NCBI RefSeq assembly: GCF_048128805.1 | Contig: NC_136017.1 | Span: 5,664,307-5,728,306 of the forward strand | Length of the DNA stretch: 64,000 nt | Source of the DNA: Centroberyx gerrardi | Lineage: Eukaryota; Chordata; Actinopteri; Beryciformes; Berycidae | Direction of reading: 5' to 3' | Shown here: one piece after another, positions 1-17,800 of the stretch | How the letters are laid out: the number at the start of each line of letters is the position of its first letter | Position numbering within the stretch: the first letter of the stretch is position 1 | The notes under the pieces: model-generated | The model's database searches: none | What the model was told of the DNA's origin: nothing | Seen by the model: only the letters and a program-made list of their open reading frames with translations | Made by a program: the position numbers and the translations under genes

Positions 1-164
1 TCCACCATTAAACCATGAAAATAAGAGGGAGCCATAGGGAAACAGTGGCACTTCTCATAAATTAAATCCTCTTAAATCGCCAACACTTTGTTTAACATAA
101 ATGACCAAAATAGAAGAGACGTTGCTGTTGATCCTTATATTCCAATTACTTTAGCATTAGCAGC

Positions 165-358
165 TCCTGGTAGTGGTAGCAGGCTTTTAACCAGAAGTTG
201 CTACTTCAAATCTGCACAAAAGTGAATGAGTAACACCCCCTTTCCACCCATATATTAAATAAAGTCATATGTCATATGTGTTATGGGTGTTACTCATTCA
301 CTTTTGTGCAGATTTGAAGTAGCAACTTCTGGTTAAAAGCCTGCTACCACTACCAGGA
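165..358. repeat. Perfect 74-bp inverted repeat with 46-bp spacer
   Basis: Positions 165-238 and 285-358 are exact reverse complements over 74 bases, separated by an AT-rich 46-base spacer that contains the tandem motif catatgtcatatg. The repeat lies in the eed intron left of the exon at 601-682. The transcript would fold into a long perfect hairpin. It could be a young fold-back (MITE-like) transposon or a hairpin-RNA source. No coding potential is seen. Confidence 0.9.
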
Positions 359-583
359 TGCAAAAAAAACACAGTGACCAATGACTAGTAAACCTTAAAA
401 AAATAAAATTGTGATACTGTATCCAACTACTTTGATGTCTTGATTCTTGACTTTTGGAGATTTGCTTGTGCCACAAAGACGAGGGCAGCAGCAATTAATG
501 GATGAGAGAGAGAGAATATCCAATGTATGTAAAACATTTTTAAGTTTTGAAAAGTGCTATATAAACTAAGTTTGTTATTATTA

Positions 584-4851
<4,268 letters not shown>

Positions 4852-5857
4852 TTTGCTTCACACTCCGCCTCTTCCGCCCCGCCGGCACTTACAGCGAACA
4901 CTTCCGGGTCTTGAAAAGGGCGAGTAATTTATTTTTTTATTTTTTATTTTTTATAATAATGTTTAGAATAGGATAAAAATGAAATACGTCTCGGTTTCTG
5001 TGACATCTCATATAAATGTTATTCAACAACTGAAGAAAAGGATCACTTTTACTCTACAGCCTTTCAGTGCAACTGCTGTTTAAAAAACTTTTTTAGTAAT
5101 GCACTTGGCCTTTTTGTATATTTATCTTGTTTTAACCTTGTAAAGCGCTTTTGAAAGAGTAAAAAGTAAAATAAAGGTAACTTTACAGTGAAAACGGCGC
5201 CCGCCCCTCCTGGTTGCGTTCATACCTTATAAAATGCACATTCATATGCCCATTGACAAATACAAAAGTTTTCACAATTGTTTTTAACGGAAAAGGTTAG
5301 AGCCAATAACTACAGTCTTCATGGTTTGTACAACTGCTTGGACAATTACTGAAAATATAATGTTCAGTTCTGTTCCACAGTTTGAAACTGAACATCTTCA
5401 CTAGAGTAGCTGGGAGTTCAGTGCCATGCTCAGGGACACATCAACAACAGCTGTTGAGGGAAAACAGCATTAACTTTTCCAGCCACCCTTGGGACTCCCA
5501 TTTATTCTTTTATGGAGTCCCTCTGGGGATTCAAACTGGCAACCTTCTGGTAATAAACCAAGTGCCTGCCATAATCTTCGCTCTTCACAGTACAGATTGG
5601 TTGCGTGCAACAAGTCTAACTTATAACGTCTGAGATTTCATTTCCTCTTTCACAAACTGGATGCAGACCAAAGAAAATACAAACCTTGCAAATCTTAATC
5701 AATTTATATAAGAATTTAATAAAAAAATGTTCACAAACATTATCTTTTGAGGTACACAGAAACATGTTTTCTTTACAGTCCAGTATTACTACTCTCTCTT
5801 CATGGTGATATATCTGTCATGTTGATGGAGTGAGGTGGATCAGCTTCAGGCTGCAGC
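4852..5857. other. Intergenic: eed promoter side and pwp2 3' flank
   Basis: About 1 kb separates the eed start from the pwp2 stop. It holds the eed promoter patch, AT-rich low-complexity sequence (4926-4960), and at 5390-5560 a fragment resembling the dispersed 'tgctcagggacac' repeat also found near 21090, 35130 and 50350. Possible minus-strand poly(A) signals for pwp2 are ATTAAA (plus coordinates 5715-5720) and AATAAA (5501-5506), 138 and about 350 bases past the stop. No gene is seen. Confidence 0.6.
4898..4909 (-). promoter_or_regulatory. ETS-type site in eed promoter
   Basis: The 12-mer acacttccgggt is, on the gene strand, ACCCGGAAGTGT, a consensus ETS/GABPA site. It lies 47 bases upstream of the eed start codon in a GC-rich patch (4790-4910) with no TATA box, as expected for a housekeeping promoter. 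The same 12-mer occurs upstream of pwp2 at 19794-19805. Binding is inferred from the motif only. Confidence 0.55.
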
Positions 5858-8800
5858 CTACAGCACCATGCCCACATCCTCTAAAGACGCCTCGCTCATC
5901 CCCTCGCTCAACTCCTGCCCTTCTTCCTCCTCCTCCTCCTCCACGTCTTCCTCGGCTGCCCTCTTCATGCCCCGCTGCTTGGACAGGGCCACCGCGTAGC
6001 GAATGTTATACATGTTAAAGTCACACCTGCATAGAAAAAAAAACACACATACACAATGACTGGCTGGCTGAAATGACCAGATTGGTGAATTTGAATGTGT
6101 GTGAAATGTATGGAAAACGAATTCGGTCATTTCCAGGTTTTGAAAAGTTTGGAAACTGCAAAAAAGGTTTGGAAAAGTATGTAAAAAATATTGTTCTACT
6201 GTCCTGTTATACGCATGACTACACATTTTCTGTGGTTTTACACCTCCGTCATCTCACATATTCTGATATCTGTTGCTGTGAAGAGTGGAGTGATATTTTG
6301 ATGTGTCAAAATGGTCAGACTCACAGTTTGGAGAGATCGTCAAAGTGTTTCTGGATACTCTTCTGCAGGGACTGGAGGGTGGGCAGGATGGCTCCTGACC
6401 TGCACAACAAAAAGTAATCGAGTGCAGTCAGTCACTCTGAATGGAAAAGCCTATGACATTAAGACCATAATAAGCGTATTTAACCACCATTCAATCAGTG
6501 TCGGAAGTGTCAGAAGCAGTGATACACAAAAGAGTGCTAGTGGGAAAGTCTGACATCCGGGACTTCCAACTCATATGCCAAACAGCGTTGCATTCAAGTG
6601 CTATTTTGTCAGAAAATCAAACCCGGAAGACAAACGATTAACAAACAAACCATTACGGAGGCTGCAGCTTTGCAAGTTGGAGATTTGTTCAGCGTTAGTG
6701 GAGGTTTGCCTTCTGGTTATTTTCTGTGTAACATTTGTACACGCCATCTGCTTTCCTCAACAGAATCACACCACACTCCATTGATTTCCTTGGTGCAGTC
6801 ATTTTATACCCAGGCAGCACTACTGATGCATTCATTTTAAAGGGTTAATGTCTTTAAGGAGCGGGTTTCCCCCCACCTGTTCTTGAGTTTCTGTCCGTGC
6901 AGCATGAGCAGGTTCTGGGCCCAGGTCAGGTAGAACTGCAGGTGACCCGACTTCTCCAGGGAGGCCGCCACGAAGCCCAGCAGCTTCTCAACGTACACGT
7001 CAGGGAGGGAGCCGCACACCACTGGGACTAAAACACACACACACACATGCACACAAACACACAATCCATACACGCAAAGGACAAAGATGTACACCAATGT
7101 CCTTATTCATTCAGGTATTTTCAGCTCAAAATGCAGCCAAAGTAAATTAATAGCCAATGATTAAAAAAAAAACATCTACTAAGAAAGGGTTAACCTGAAA
7201 AATAACTACATACTACTAACATTATTGCCTGTAAATCCTAATTTAGCAAGGTGTAATACACATCTAAATCATGAACAAACTTGAAGCGCTTGATTGAACA
7301 TCCTTGAGTTTCACTGATGTGCAAAAAGATGAGAAATTAATCAATAACTTATTGATTCAATAATTTTGCCAGTATTCATAACAGGATATTAAAAGTTGCC
7401 TCTTAAGCTTTTTAGCACTTGTCACCAGGATGTTATAATCTCAGTGTCCAAAGTCTGTTCAGTACACACACAATCCCAACAGTGAATACTATTCCTACTG
7501 ACCATCCTGTATATTATAAACTGTTAAAGTATCATCATACTACATTATAATTTCAACACCAAACTGCTGCCAAAGTGCTTGTCTAATGTCACATTGTTAT
7601 TTACTGTCTGTAGAAACTGACGTTTTAACTGCTGGACAGTGTAATAACTTGTCAGAAAGTAAAATAATGTCCCTCTAAATGGGTCAAAAATGTAATAAAA
7701 CTTTTTTTCATTTTGTCAAGTAATGCATTATCTGAAAATGTATTACGTTAACAAGTTTTATTACATTTTCAACCAATTTAGAGGGACTTTTTTTTTCTTC
7801 TTCATTTTGACAAGTTATTACATTATCAGTTGCTACACCATCTTTGGTCAATTTTACCCTCGCTTGTGTTGTTTAGCATTGTGGGTAGTTTTTTTACTCC
7901 ACCATTGCGGCTTGTAGTTCTCAAATATCTTCTCAGTCAAAGCTGGAAACAGTACAGCATCCTGTCCTTTTCAGTATAATGATGTTGGAGTAAATTTGGG
8001 GAAAGCACTGCCTCCTAAATGGTTCTTAATTCCAGTATTCAAGCAGCCAGCTGATCAGAAGCCGGCTGTTTCCCTCACTCTGCTTGTGCGGCACCGTTTC
8101 CAGCACTTCCTGGGTGAGGGCTCGCTCGTTGAGGCGGAACGCCAGCACGATGGCCGCCGCCCACTCCTGGAGCCGCAGCTGCTTGCGTATGCTGGCCGGC
8201 GTCACGTCCAGGTCCAGGTCGTACGGGTCAAAGACCAGCGAGCCGTCCAGAGAGTAGACCAGCAAACCCTCGGTGGTGGTGGCCGCCCAGCTGCGGCCTG
8301 AGAGGAGACAGAGAGAAAACAGTAGAGAAAAAAAAGAAAGAAAATAGTACACTCAGACAGTACACTCCACTTAGGTTTATTTTTGCCTAAACACAAAAAA
8401 AAATAAAATAAAAAGGTTAGTAAGGTTACTAACACGGCTTGGGTTGGCTGATTAAGTCATGAAACCTAAACTCTGATTATAGGGTTCCTACACATTTTCC
8501 TCAGATAAACTCCTCAATTTTGGACTGTATTTGAAGGTTTTGGTCGGTGTTCAGTAGGATTTATCTTGACTGGGCAATAGGTCTGTCATCTAGGCCACAT
8601 CACTCTATAGATAAAGATTATTTAACAACATATATAGCAGTATTTGAGATGACAGTGGGTCTACAAGAACATAAAACGTGCAGTCATGTGTAAACTCTTT
8701 TTTTTCTTTCTCCAAAATTCCCAATCTTTTCAAGACTTGGAAACTATCAAATTCATTTCCCATACTCTCCTGTAGTCAAAGTTTTCATATCTTGTGTCAC

Positions 8801-11800
8801 AATTTACAGTGCTGTAGAATATTCTGCCATGGCATCACAAATCTGCCACATGTCAACTTCTCTGGGGGGAAAACTCTTTCAGGTGTAATTCTGCTACCCA
8901 CCAGTAGGGGAGAACCGCAGAGAGCTGACTCGGATCTCCGGCTTGAAGTGTCGAGAGCTCATATCGCCTGTGAAGAGACACAGAGGGAGAAGACTGCAGT
9001 GAGCACATGGAGCAGAGCTAGAGAAAATCCACTAGTAGACTGAAGGGGATGGGAGGCATTAAGTCATTTTAGTCCCTCTTCTGGTAATTTACCCTTTTTT
9101 TTTTGGAAAGATGTGCTGTTCAATCTCAACATGCAGATAGCATTAAACTGTCTGATGAAAACCTTGTATTTCCAAAATGTTAACTAAGAACAACAGCCTT
9201 GTTTTTAGCTTGATGACATTGCATTTTTGAGTTTATCCAATGGGGTTTTGAAAAGGTTTCATCAGCCAAAGAGAACAGAAAACTTTCTCAATTGACGTGA
9301 AAATATGAAAATCACTCAAATTGGAGTTACAAGGTTTTTACATGACAACAGTGAAATTTTGAATGTGTATACGTAGAGTGATTTTTATTGTCTACTATCT
9401 ATTGCTCAGTATGTTGCTCTGTCCCCTTGTCATGTTGTCAATAATGAATAAAATAATTCTGAATCTGGCTGATAAGAGAGAGTTTTGAAGTGAGCGTCGC
9501 ACCTCTCTTGACTCCAGGGAGGCTGAGGTGAACCCCGTCTCCGTCCCCCGCTCCCTCGTCCACCAGAGCCAGACTGCCAAACTCCGTCATCTTCCGTCTG
9601 TCCAGGAACTCCTGAAGGCAGAGGAAGAACACAACACAACACACATTACAGGGTTTCCACATCAAATTCATGGACTTTCCAACGACTAAAAATTGCCATG
9701 TTTTGGGCAAGATTGGTCAAAATTAGACATCATAGAGGCCTCATTTTTTACTCAACTTGTCAAGAAATCATGGTGAAATCACTCATTTTAAAACTGCTGC
9801 TATATCAGCGATTATGTTTTTTTCCATAACTACAATATGACTGATATTAATGAGAAAATACAGATGTCCAAAAGCATTTAAAGTATGTTATTGTTGCTAC
9901 AACAACATCATAATATTTGAGAAGGCAGGAATTCTAAAATGACACAAAATATGTAGTTGCACGTAAATTGGGACTGAATGACAATATTTTTCTTTTACTT
10001 TTTCATGCATTACCAAATTGTTTGTCCATATATTTCTAGACATTCCAGAGTTGAGTAGGAACTTTGCATTAAAAGTGATTATCTTATTGACTTTTACTTC
10101 ATGTCAGCACACAAAACGAAAAAAATTGTTTCTGAATCACTGTCTATATTTGAAGATACCAAGTCCTACCCATTGCATAATATTTCAGATTTCTGTATGC
10201 GTTGCTCTAAAAACGGTGAAAGGCCCGTACCTCCATGGCATCAAAGGACAGGTTGCAGGAGATCTCAAACTTCTTCAGGAGGATCTGCTCCTTGATGTTG
10301 TAGATGCAGACAAACTTGGACTGGCCTCCTGCCAACATGGACTCCCCGTCCGCAGAGTAGCACAGCGACGTGAAGGACCTGGACACACAAGCATGACACA
10401 CAACCCCAATCAACGCCCAATACAAACAAATTCTATCATAAGTCCCATAGCCAAAAATCAAAAATTCATCCAGAGATTATTTGGAAATGGAGGAATGGGT
10501 TTATGAGTAGAAGGAGACGGATGTTAACATCTAATAGCCAGCAGTTGCTTGGAAAGCCTAGCAGAACAAAATGAAGTCTGGACTGATGCTCATATTCAGC
10601 TATTTCTTCATGTGTTCTTAAATAGTATGAACACCTGAGAAGGGAAATTACAGCAAAGAGCGCAGACAAGTCCATCATGATTAGCTAAAGTTACAGGAAT
10701 CGCCAAAATCTCTAACCTGGCAGGATGTCAGCTTACCGAACCTCTGTCCAATAAACTTGTAACTTTTGTTTACAAGCCCTGGTTTACTTGTAATTGGGCA
10801 GTGTGAAACTAAACGAACCGAATACAAAATGCAACAAAGTGAACTTTTCCACTCACTTGCCCTTGGCAGACTGCTTGGCGGTGATTTTATCGGTCTCTTT
10901 GCGGCCCATCTCCAGGTCGTGGCGGCCGGCCACGGAGCCGGTCTGCGCGGCGGTGTGCGGGTTCCAGAAAGAGATCTCACCGTCCAGAGTGGCCACCGCC
11001 AGCTCCTGACCGTCAGGCCGGTAACACACCGACAAGCCTGGGGAAAACACAGTGAAACTACACATTATCCACTGCAAAGTCCATACTGTACGTTTTCCAG
11101 ACCGGAATTTCTTGGATTTGAAGATTTCAGTGTTCTGATTGTGACTAGGCTGCATGACAGTTACATGTCAGTTAGGTCAACAAATAACACGACAAATAGG
11201 TCGAACAAATAGCTGTAGAGAGTGAGTCTACAGCTACATAAAATCTGTGGTCACGGGTTTGGCAACTGAACAAGAGTTGTTTTTCCAGGACTTTTATGTA
11301 ATTCCCAAAATGTTTAAGGCCTTGAAATGATCAAAATAATTTTCCTTACTTTTAGAGACTTTCTAGACGTGCGTACGAACCCTGTTACAATGAAAATCCA
11401 CCCTTAAACAGATTTTATTACTATAATCATAGTTCAATCAGAATTTATGAACACAAAAACTCCTTTAGAAAGCTTCAAACCAGCGAACAAATACTGAAAT
11501 CTGTGATGTCATCAAGAGACAAAATCTGGCTCCATTGCCATGAATTATGGTCTGATTGGACTCAACAGCTTCCACAATTTGGCTGAATTGCAACGTATTT
11601 ACTTTCTTCACTACAGATTATGGTCTGTTGATATGTATAAAAGTATAGTTATTATTAGTATTATTGACAAAAACATGCTATTTTTGGTGTATATTGGTTT
11701 TTTTTTGTTAAGTGTCCTACAACACCATGAGTGCACACATTTTTAACATGTGTGGTCCCAGTGGGAAACATCTGTACAAACAACATGTACTCATCCATTC

Positions 11801-14800
11801 ATAAGCCAAACAGTGCTGCTGCCCTTCATTAATTACCGTCAGAGGTGAGGCGGAGCGTTTCCTTGGTCTGCCAGCTGTCCATCATGTCCCACAGCCGGAC
11901 GGTGCGGTCCCACGAGGCGCTGGCCAGGATGGACTGGACCGGACTGAAACACAGGCAGCTGACCGGACCCTCGTGGCCCCCGAGGACCTAGACGATCATA
12001 CGGAGGAACAAGTTAGGGTGGCATTGTGGTTTGTATATATAACGGAGCGCTATAAAATTTGAATGAAAAATGAGTCGGCCCTGTCCTGCAGAGATTGGGG
12101 GGGGGGGAAGCACCTACCTCCAGCAGTCTGCCAGTCTGCATGGACCAGATGAAGATCTCAAAGGAGTCCTGGGCTCCTGCGCTCACCAGCTCCCCGCTGA
12201 CATCTACTGCCAGGGAGGAGAACTGCGCGGGCCGCGGCGAGGTGAACGTCCGGAAGTTTCGGTACCTACAGTACGCGTAGAAAATTAGTAAAGTGCGTCC
12301 ATAAATGCACAACACAGTCTTCAGCTATATTGACTGCTTCAAAGCTTAACATAAGATAGTTTCATACAGTATTATGCGCAAGACTCAAATTCACTCTTTC
12401 CATTTCTCCAGGTGTCACTCCCATTCCCTCACTCTCCATCTCTCTCCAGTCGGACAAGTGAAACGGGTTAAGTGTAAGTGTGTGCGTCCGTCACCTGTGA
12501 AGGTCGAACGCTCTGACCGTCCCGTCCAGAGAAGCGCTGACGATGACGAAGCCGCTGGAGGTGAAGGTGACGTTGGTGACGCTGCTGGTGTGCTCAGTGA
12601 ACGTGACGAAGCAGAGGCCGCTGTTGGTGTTCCACACTTTCACCTGTAGAGAATGAAATCCTGGTCAGTTTTAATGCACAAATACTGCAGGCGTTTAGCA
12701 CTCTGTCTATGTCGAGAACAACTAGCTGCAATTCTTCACATATAATACCTTTAAGCTCAATATTCTTGACATGCGATGACAGTTTGCGAAGGCTTTGTTC
12801 CATTTTTTACCACCCATATAAAGCACTCAACAACACAGCTTGGTAAAGCTACATGGAAATGAAAATGCTCAATCATCTGCATTCGTATTTTAGTTTAATT
12901 TAAGAATGAACCAATACCAATTCAGAGGACTAGAATGACTAGAAGAATGACTAAAATAAAAATCAATTTTCCTCCATTAGCAAGAGCTAACATCCCTCTA
13001 TATGTTTAAAGGGAGAAAATTAAGTCTTTTTTTTTTATTCTTGACTTGCTACACATTGTTCTTGGAAGCGGATTTGAGTATTGGGGATATTATGGGGTAC
13101 TTTAGCCTGGCATTAGACTGATATTCCCCATCTGTATCGGTGTTGATGAATAACCATAATACATAATGCAAAACAGAGCGCTCATGTATTTTCCATTTCA
13201 AAATTCCCTACTTTATCCAGATCTTAATTTGACTGGCTTGAGTAAATGTTCAATATGACTCAACTAGCCCATATCCCTCTACAACTGAAGACATCCCTCT
13301 TTAGCTGAAGATTATTCTTCACAGTAACAAATATCACAATATGTGGAATGACAGTGCAACAATTACATAAAATATGTAGAAATGTGTGTATTGAGACTGA
13401 ACAACACCATATTTCCATATTTCCCAGAATTTGGTGCAACTCTCAGTCTTTTCAAGATCTGGAAATTAGCAAATGAATTTCCCCTGCTTTTCCACACCTA
13501 TGTATGAATGCTCAAAATGTGCTGTAGTCGAAGGAACGGAGCGCTCACCTTGCTGTCATCCCCTCCTGTCACGATGTACTGTCCGTCTGGAGAGTAGGCC
13601 AGGGCGGCCATGTTGTTGAAGTGTCCCTGCTGCTTGAAGACGTAGGACTCACTCTGCCACTCCCACACCAGCAGCTGACCCATCCCTGTAAATAAACACC
13701 CCCAACCCCAAGATACAAAGCTTAAATGTTAGACAATCAAATGTACCAAATTCTGCAAGTCATTCTTATTCAGCAGCAACACAAATTTTGTCAATTATCA
13801 CCTTCTTTTCTCTAGTTCATTACACTATTCCAGTTACTCTATGCAATATGGCCTAAAGACATGTTACACCTGTCAAATAACACTTTGCTGGCCTTAATGG
13901 GCACATACTACACCCAACTCTGTACTGTACAACATAAGAAGAAACAGTGACTTCTTACCTGAGCAACCAAAGCCAATCCAGTCCCCAGTGTTGTTTATAG
14001 CCACTGAAGCGATTCTCTGGTCCGAAATGCTGGAGGGACACACATACAAATAGCCAAATATCTGGTGAGTTAGTTCCCCCATTCAGCTGATTTCATAATA
14101 GTGTACAAAACAAGGAACTTAAGTCCGTATTAAATTGACTTGACTGACAGGCGGGTCTCTCACCTCAGGGAATGGATCAGGTTGAACTCTGGAAGCTCGT
14201 GCAGGTGGAAAATTCCAGAGGCAAAACCCGTAACCAGGATGTGAGTCTCCTTGTGGAAGGTGGCGGCCGTCAGGTTGTTGAAATCTCCCTCCTTGTTGAA
14301 GAAATGTCTACGAGAATGTGAGGAAAAAAGGATAAGGAGAGTTATATTCCATGGTCGTACCTTATTCTGTCACCTTCCTAAAATCGCCATGTTTTTGCCC
14401 CTTTTTCCACATTCAGACACTTGACATTAAACAAATAAGACACAGAAGAGGCAGCGAGAGCCAGGAGGCATCTTTGGAGGCCATTATCAATTAAAAGTTG
14501 GGGTTACTTTGACATTTTGAGTCAGCATCTGCCGTTTATCTTCTCCAGACACCTTGCCAGAAGTTCATTGGCACTTTAATTAACCAAAAAATCTGCTTGC
14601 TGGCATTCCTCATGAAAAGTAACAGGAGCTCCTAGCTGCAGGCTCACTTGTTGGCTGCAGGCTAGCAGCAAACACTGTTTATCACGAGAAATGCTAACAA
14701 TGCTATTACAGCTTTAGAGCAGCCAAGGGACAAGCACAGAAACTTTGTGACAGCAACTGCCCGGCGGAGAAAAGAATAAATGCCGTGTCCAAATGTCAAG

Positions 14801-17800
14801 GTAAGGACATTCAAATGTTTCTCTGGAAGGTTTCCCAGAGCGTAAGGAGCTGCTGTGCTTGGGGAAATCGATTGAATACTCTATCTTTAGGGATGAGGAA
14901 TCAATATAAGGCAGGTGTGCGTCTTCATATAGCTTTCTATAGACTTACTTACAAATACAAATCCATGAAAGATGTGGAAGAGGCAGCACTCCAAAAAACA
15001 TTTTTAAAAACCAAGCAAGACTGGATATTGAGGGACTGATAGGGAAATGGATTTTGATTAACTACGCACTTCTGTCAGATTGTAGGTAATTTAACCCACA
15101 ATATCAGGGCAAAGGCTGTGGTTACACTTCTCATTTTTAAGATATGATTCATAAGATCAGATTTATGCGTCTCCTCTGGCTGTTTATTGAAATCTGTGTC
15201 CGCTTACTTGCTCCTCTGCTTGTATCGGACGTTCTTGGTCTTCTCCCTCTCTTTGGGAGTTTCAACTTTCCCTCTGATGACCTCTCCCTCTTCTTTTTCT
15301 CCCTCCTCCTCCTCGTCCTCCTCCTCCTCCTCTTTCTGGGACTTGGCTCTCTGCTGGCTCTTCTTCAGCACCAGGCCGTCCAGCTCGGTGTCGCTCTCCC
15401 AGACACACAGCGTCCCGTCCTGGCTCACCGTGTACAGCTGACGGCAAAACACATCAGGGAGAAAAATGAAAATGACATATCCACCGAATGAAAAATGTTA
15501 TAAGGTTGTAAATCTGTCGCATTATAACAACACTAAGGTAAACAACACTAAGGTATCACTTTTTAAAGAGTGGAAGGATTTATTGGTTGAAACAACTTCA
15601 TATGAAATTACGTTAACTGGAACGTTAGATAATTATGATAAAGAAACAAGAGAGATATGAAAAAGCTTCCTCTATTTTCTTAAAGACTCATAAAGAGGCA
15701 ATTTTTTTTGTCTATTGCCATGCATTTTGCTTGTATTTGTCTTAAATGTCATGTATCGTGTATGTATGATTGTATATATTGTGTACATGATGGAAAATGA
15801 AAATAAAAAATGATATATAAAAAGAAATTAGGTTGTAAATCTGTAAATCTGCAAACATCAGTACATTTGTCAATCGCCATCATAGTGAAGATTCTATTTA
15901 GCGAGTAGAAACTCTTACTTTTATCAGCATAAAGACACTCTATCCTTAATATTTTGTGTGTTTTTACCAAGATCTTCAGTTAGCTTTTTATTCATATCTT
16001 TCAATACCTTTTACTCTTTGTTTGCCAACCTATACCTCTAATTTGGAGCTGCAAGGATCCGTGTTCCCTTTGGGGTTTAACACAGTCCCTCTTATTTTCT
16101 CTTTAAGTGACGACTCCTCTCAGAGAACACAGAGGTTATAACATGTAGAGGATATAAGAAGTTATAACGACAACAGATGAACGGAGGGAAATATAAACTC
16201 ACATCCAGACTGTCCTTCTCAAAGAAGCAGCCGACGATCAGGTCCTTGTGCCCGCCCAGGGAGTAGTAGATGAGGTTGGCCCAGCGCTCGGCACCAAACA
16301 CCCATGTTGACATGTCTTTACTGCCAACCACAAAACACCTGAGGGGGAAAGGGGGACAAATTCACAACTTCACCAGGGAGTCATCATTTCATTTAGGATT
16401 CTGGACTGATCAGTGGGAGTTTAAAGTAGAATGAAGCTTTTACAGTTGAACCAGCTGGCATCATATTCACACCTGATTTGGGTCAAGACCAATATACCAG
16501 TGCTTCAATATTATTGGTTGCTATTAGCATTTCATAGATCGGTAACAACTTATATTCAACTAATAACGCACCAATATATTTTCCAATAAACTCATTATTT
16601 TGGAACAATTATTCATGGTAAATTTCAAAACACAGTGTATATTTGTCTTTTTCATAATGCTATTTAGCAATTAAGAAGGCTATCATTATGATTTATATTG
16701 AATGACGGTCAATTTAAGCAGTCAGTATGGCCTGTCGTTTTTCTTTCAAATCCAAAAAGAGATAAATTCCCAATTATCTGCATTTCATTTAATCACACCC
16801 CACCAAAAAACCTACTGGCACATATATTGCATTTCTCCCCAGTTAACAGTATTTGTTATCAGTATTAGATTTTATAACCCAGGAAGATGACAAAAATTGA
16901 ACTCTTCTGTCCATGCAAAATAATATATTTTCTCACCAACAGGGTTGCACTATAACCTCATAAGGGTGGCATGAAATTGATAAAAGAATATTGCCAAAAC
17001 ATGTAAAATATTTCTAAAATATACCTAGATAAGAATGCATTTTTCCTTAATTTCCTTTTGTTGGTGTGTGTTCATCTTGAGAGTTCACCTAATTAACAGC
17101 CAGGCCCTAAACCAAAGGAAAAAGTCTTCCTGTGAACTACTGCGTCTAACAAATCGTCCGTCCTTCACTCACTTGGAGTCGTCAGTCCAGTCGATGCAGG
17201 TGGTTTCATCGTACGGGCCGTAGTAGCTCTTGTCCAACACGAAGGCGTTGAACTCCCGCTGCTTCCCGGGAGCGTGGTACATCAACGCCACGTTCTCCTT
17301 CGTCACAACAAACTTCCTGCAGGGGGGGGGTGGAAAAATAAATCCAAACTAAAATATACATAAGAAACAGATGCAGCCTCAGTGGTTTTGCAGCCGCTGT
17401 TGATTTCCCTCCCTGCTGAGCTGCTCACCTGCCGTCAGGTGAGAAGCGGATGCTGCTCACGGGCTTGTGGAAGTGGAAATGATGCAGGACGGCCCGCGTG
17501 ATGAGGCTGACCAGCAACGCCGCTCCATCTGTACCACACACACACACACACACACACACATTTGGATTATGTTTTATTTTTTCCCAACAGCACCAAAACT
17601 ATCTTCCGTTTAACTATATTTACAGCTCTAAAATAGCTCATATTTTTGGATTATCTGTATTTTTCTATAATGGTTCCCCAGCCATTCTGTGTACTTGCTA
17701 AATTCCACCACCAGCGCACCAGATTCAGCTTAATGAGGTATTGATTAGGTATTGATTGAGCTTGCCGAGGCGCATCCAAGCTGTGATAAAGAATCACGGT

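Noticed and set aside
5830..6018. Plus-strand Pro-rich frame at the pwp2 3' end
   Set aside because: Antisense shadow of the pwp2 acidic tail exon; no splice partners or homology.
7449..7545. Possible C/D box snoRNA on the pwp2 strand (ATGATGA and CTGA about 80 nt apart) in an intron of a ribosome-biogenesis gene
   Set aside because: The flanks do not form the required terminal stem and no convincing C'/D' pair or rRNA guide is visible; the boxes are short enough to occur by chance.
14785..15039. 84-codon plus-strand frame in a pwp2 intron
   Set aside because: No homology, no splice context and composition like the intron.
15187..15441. Plus-strand Ser/Leu-rich open frames over pwp2 exon 7
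   Set aside because: They are the antisense of the acidic codon run of pwp2, whose frame, phase and homology are clear.
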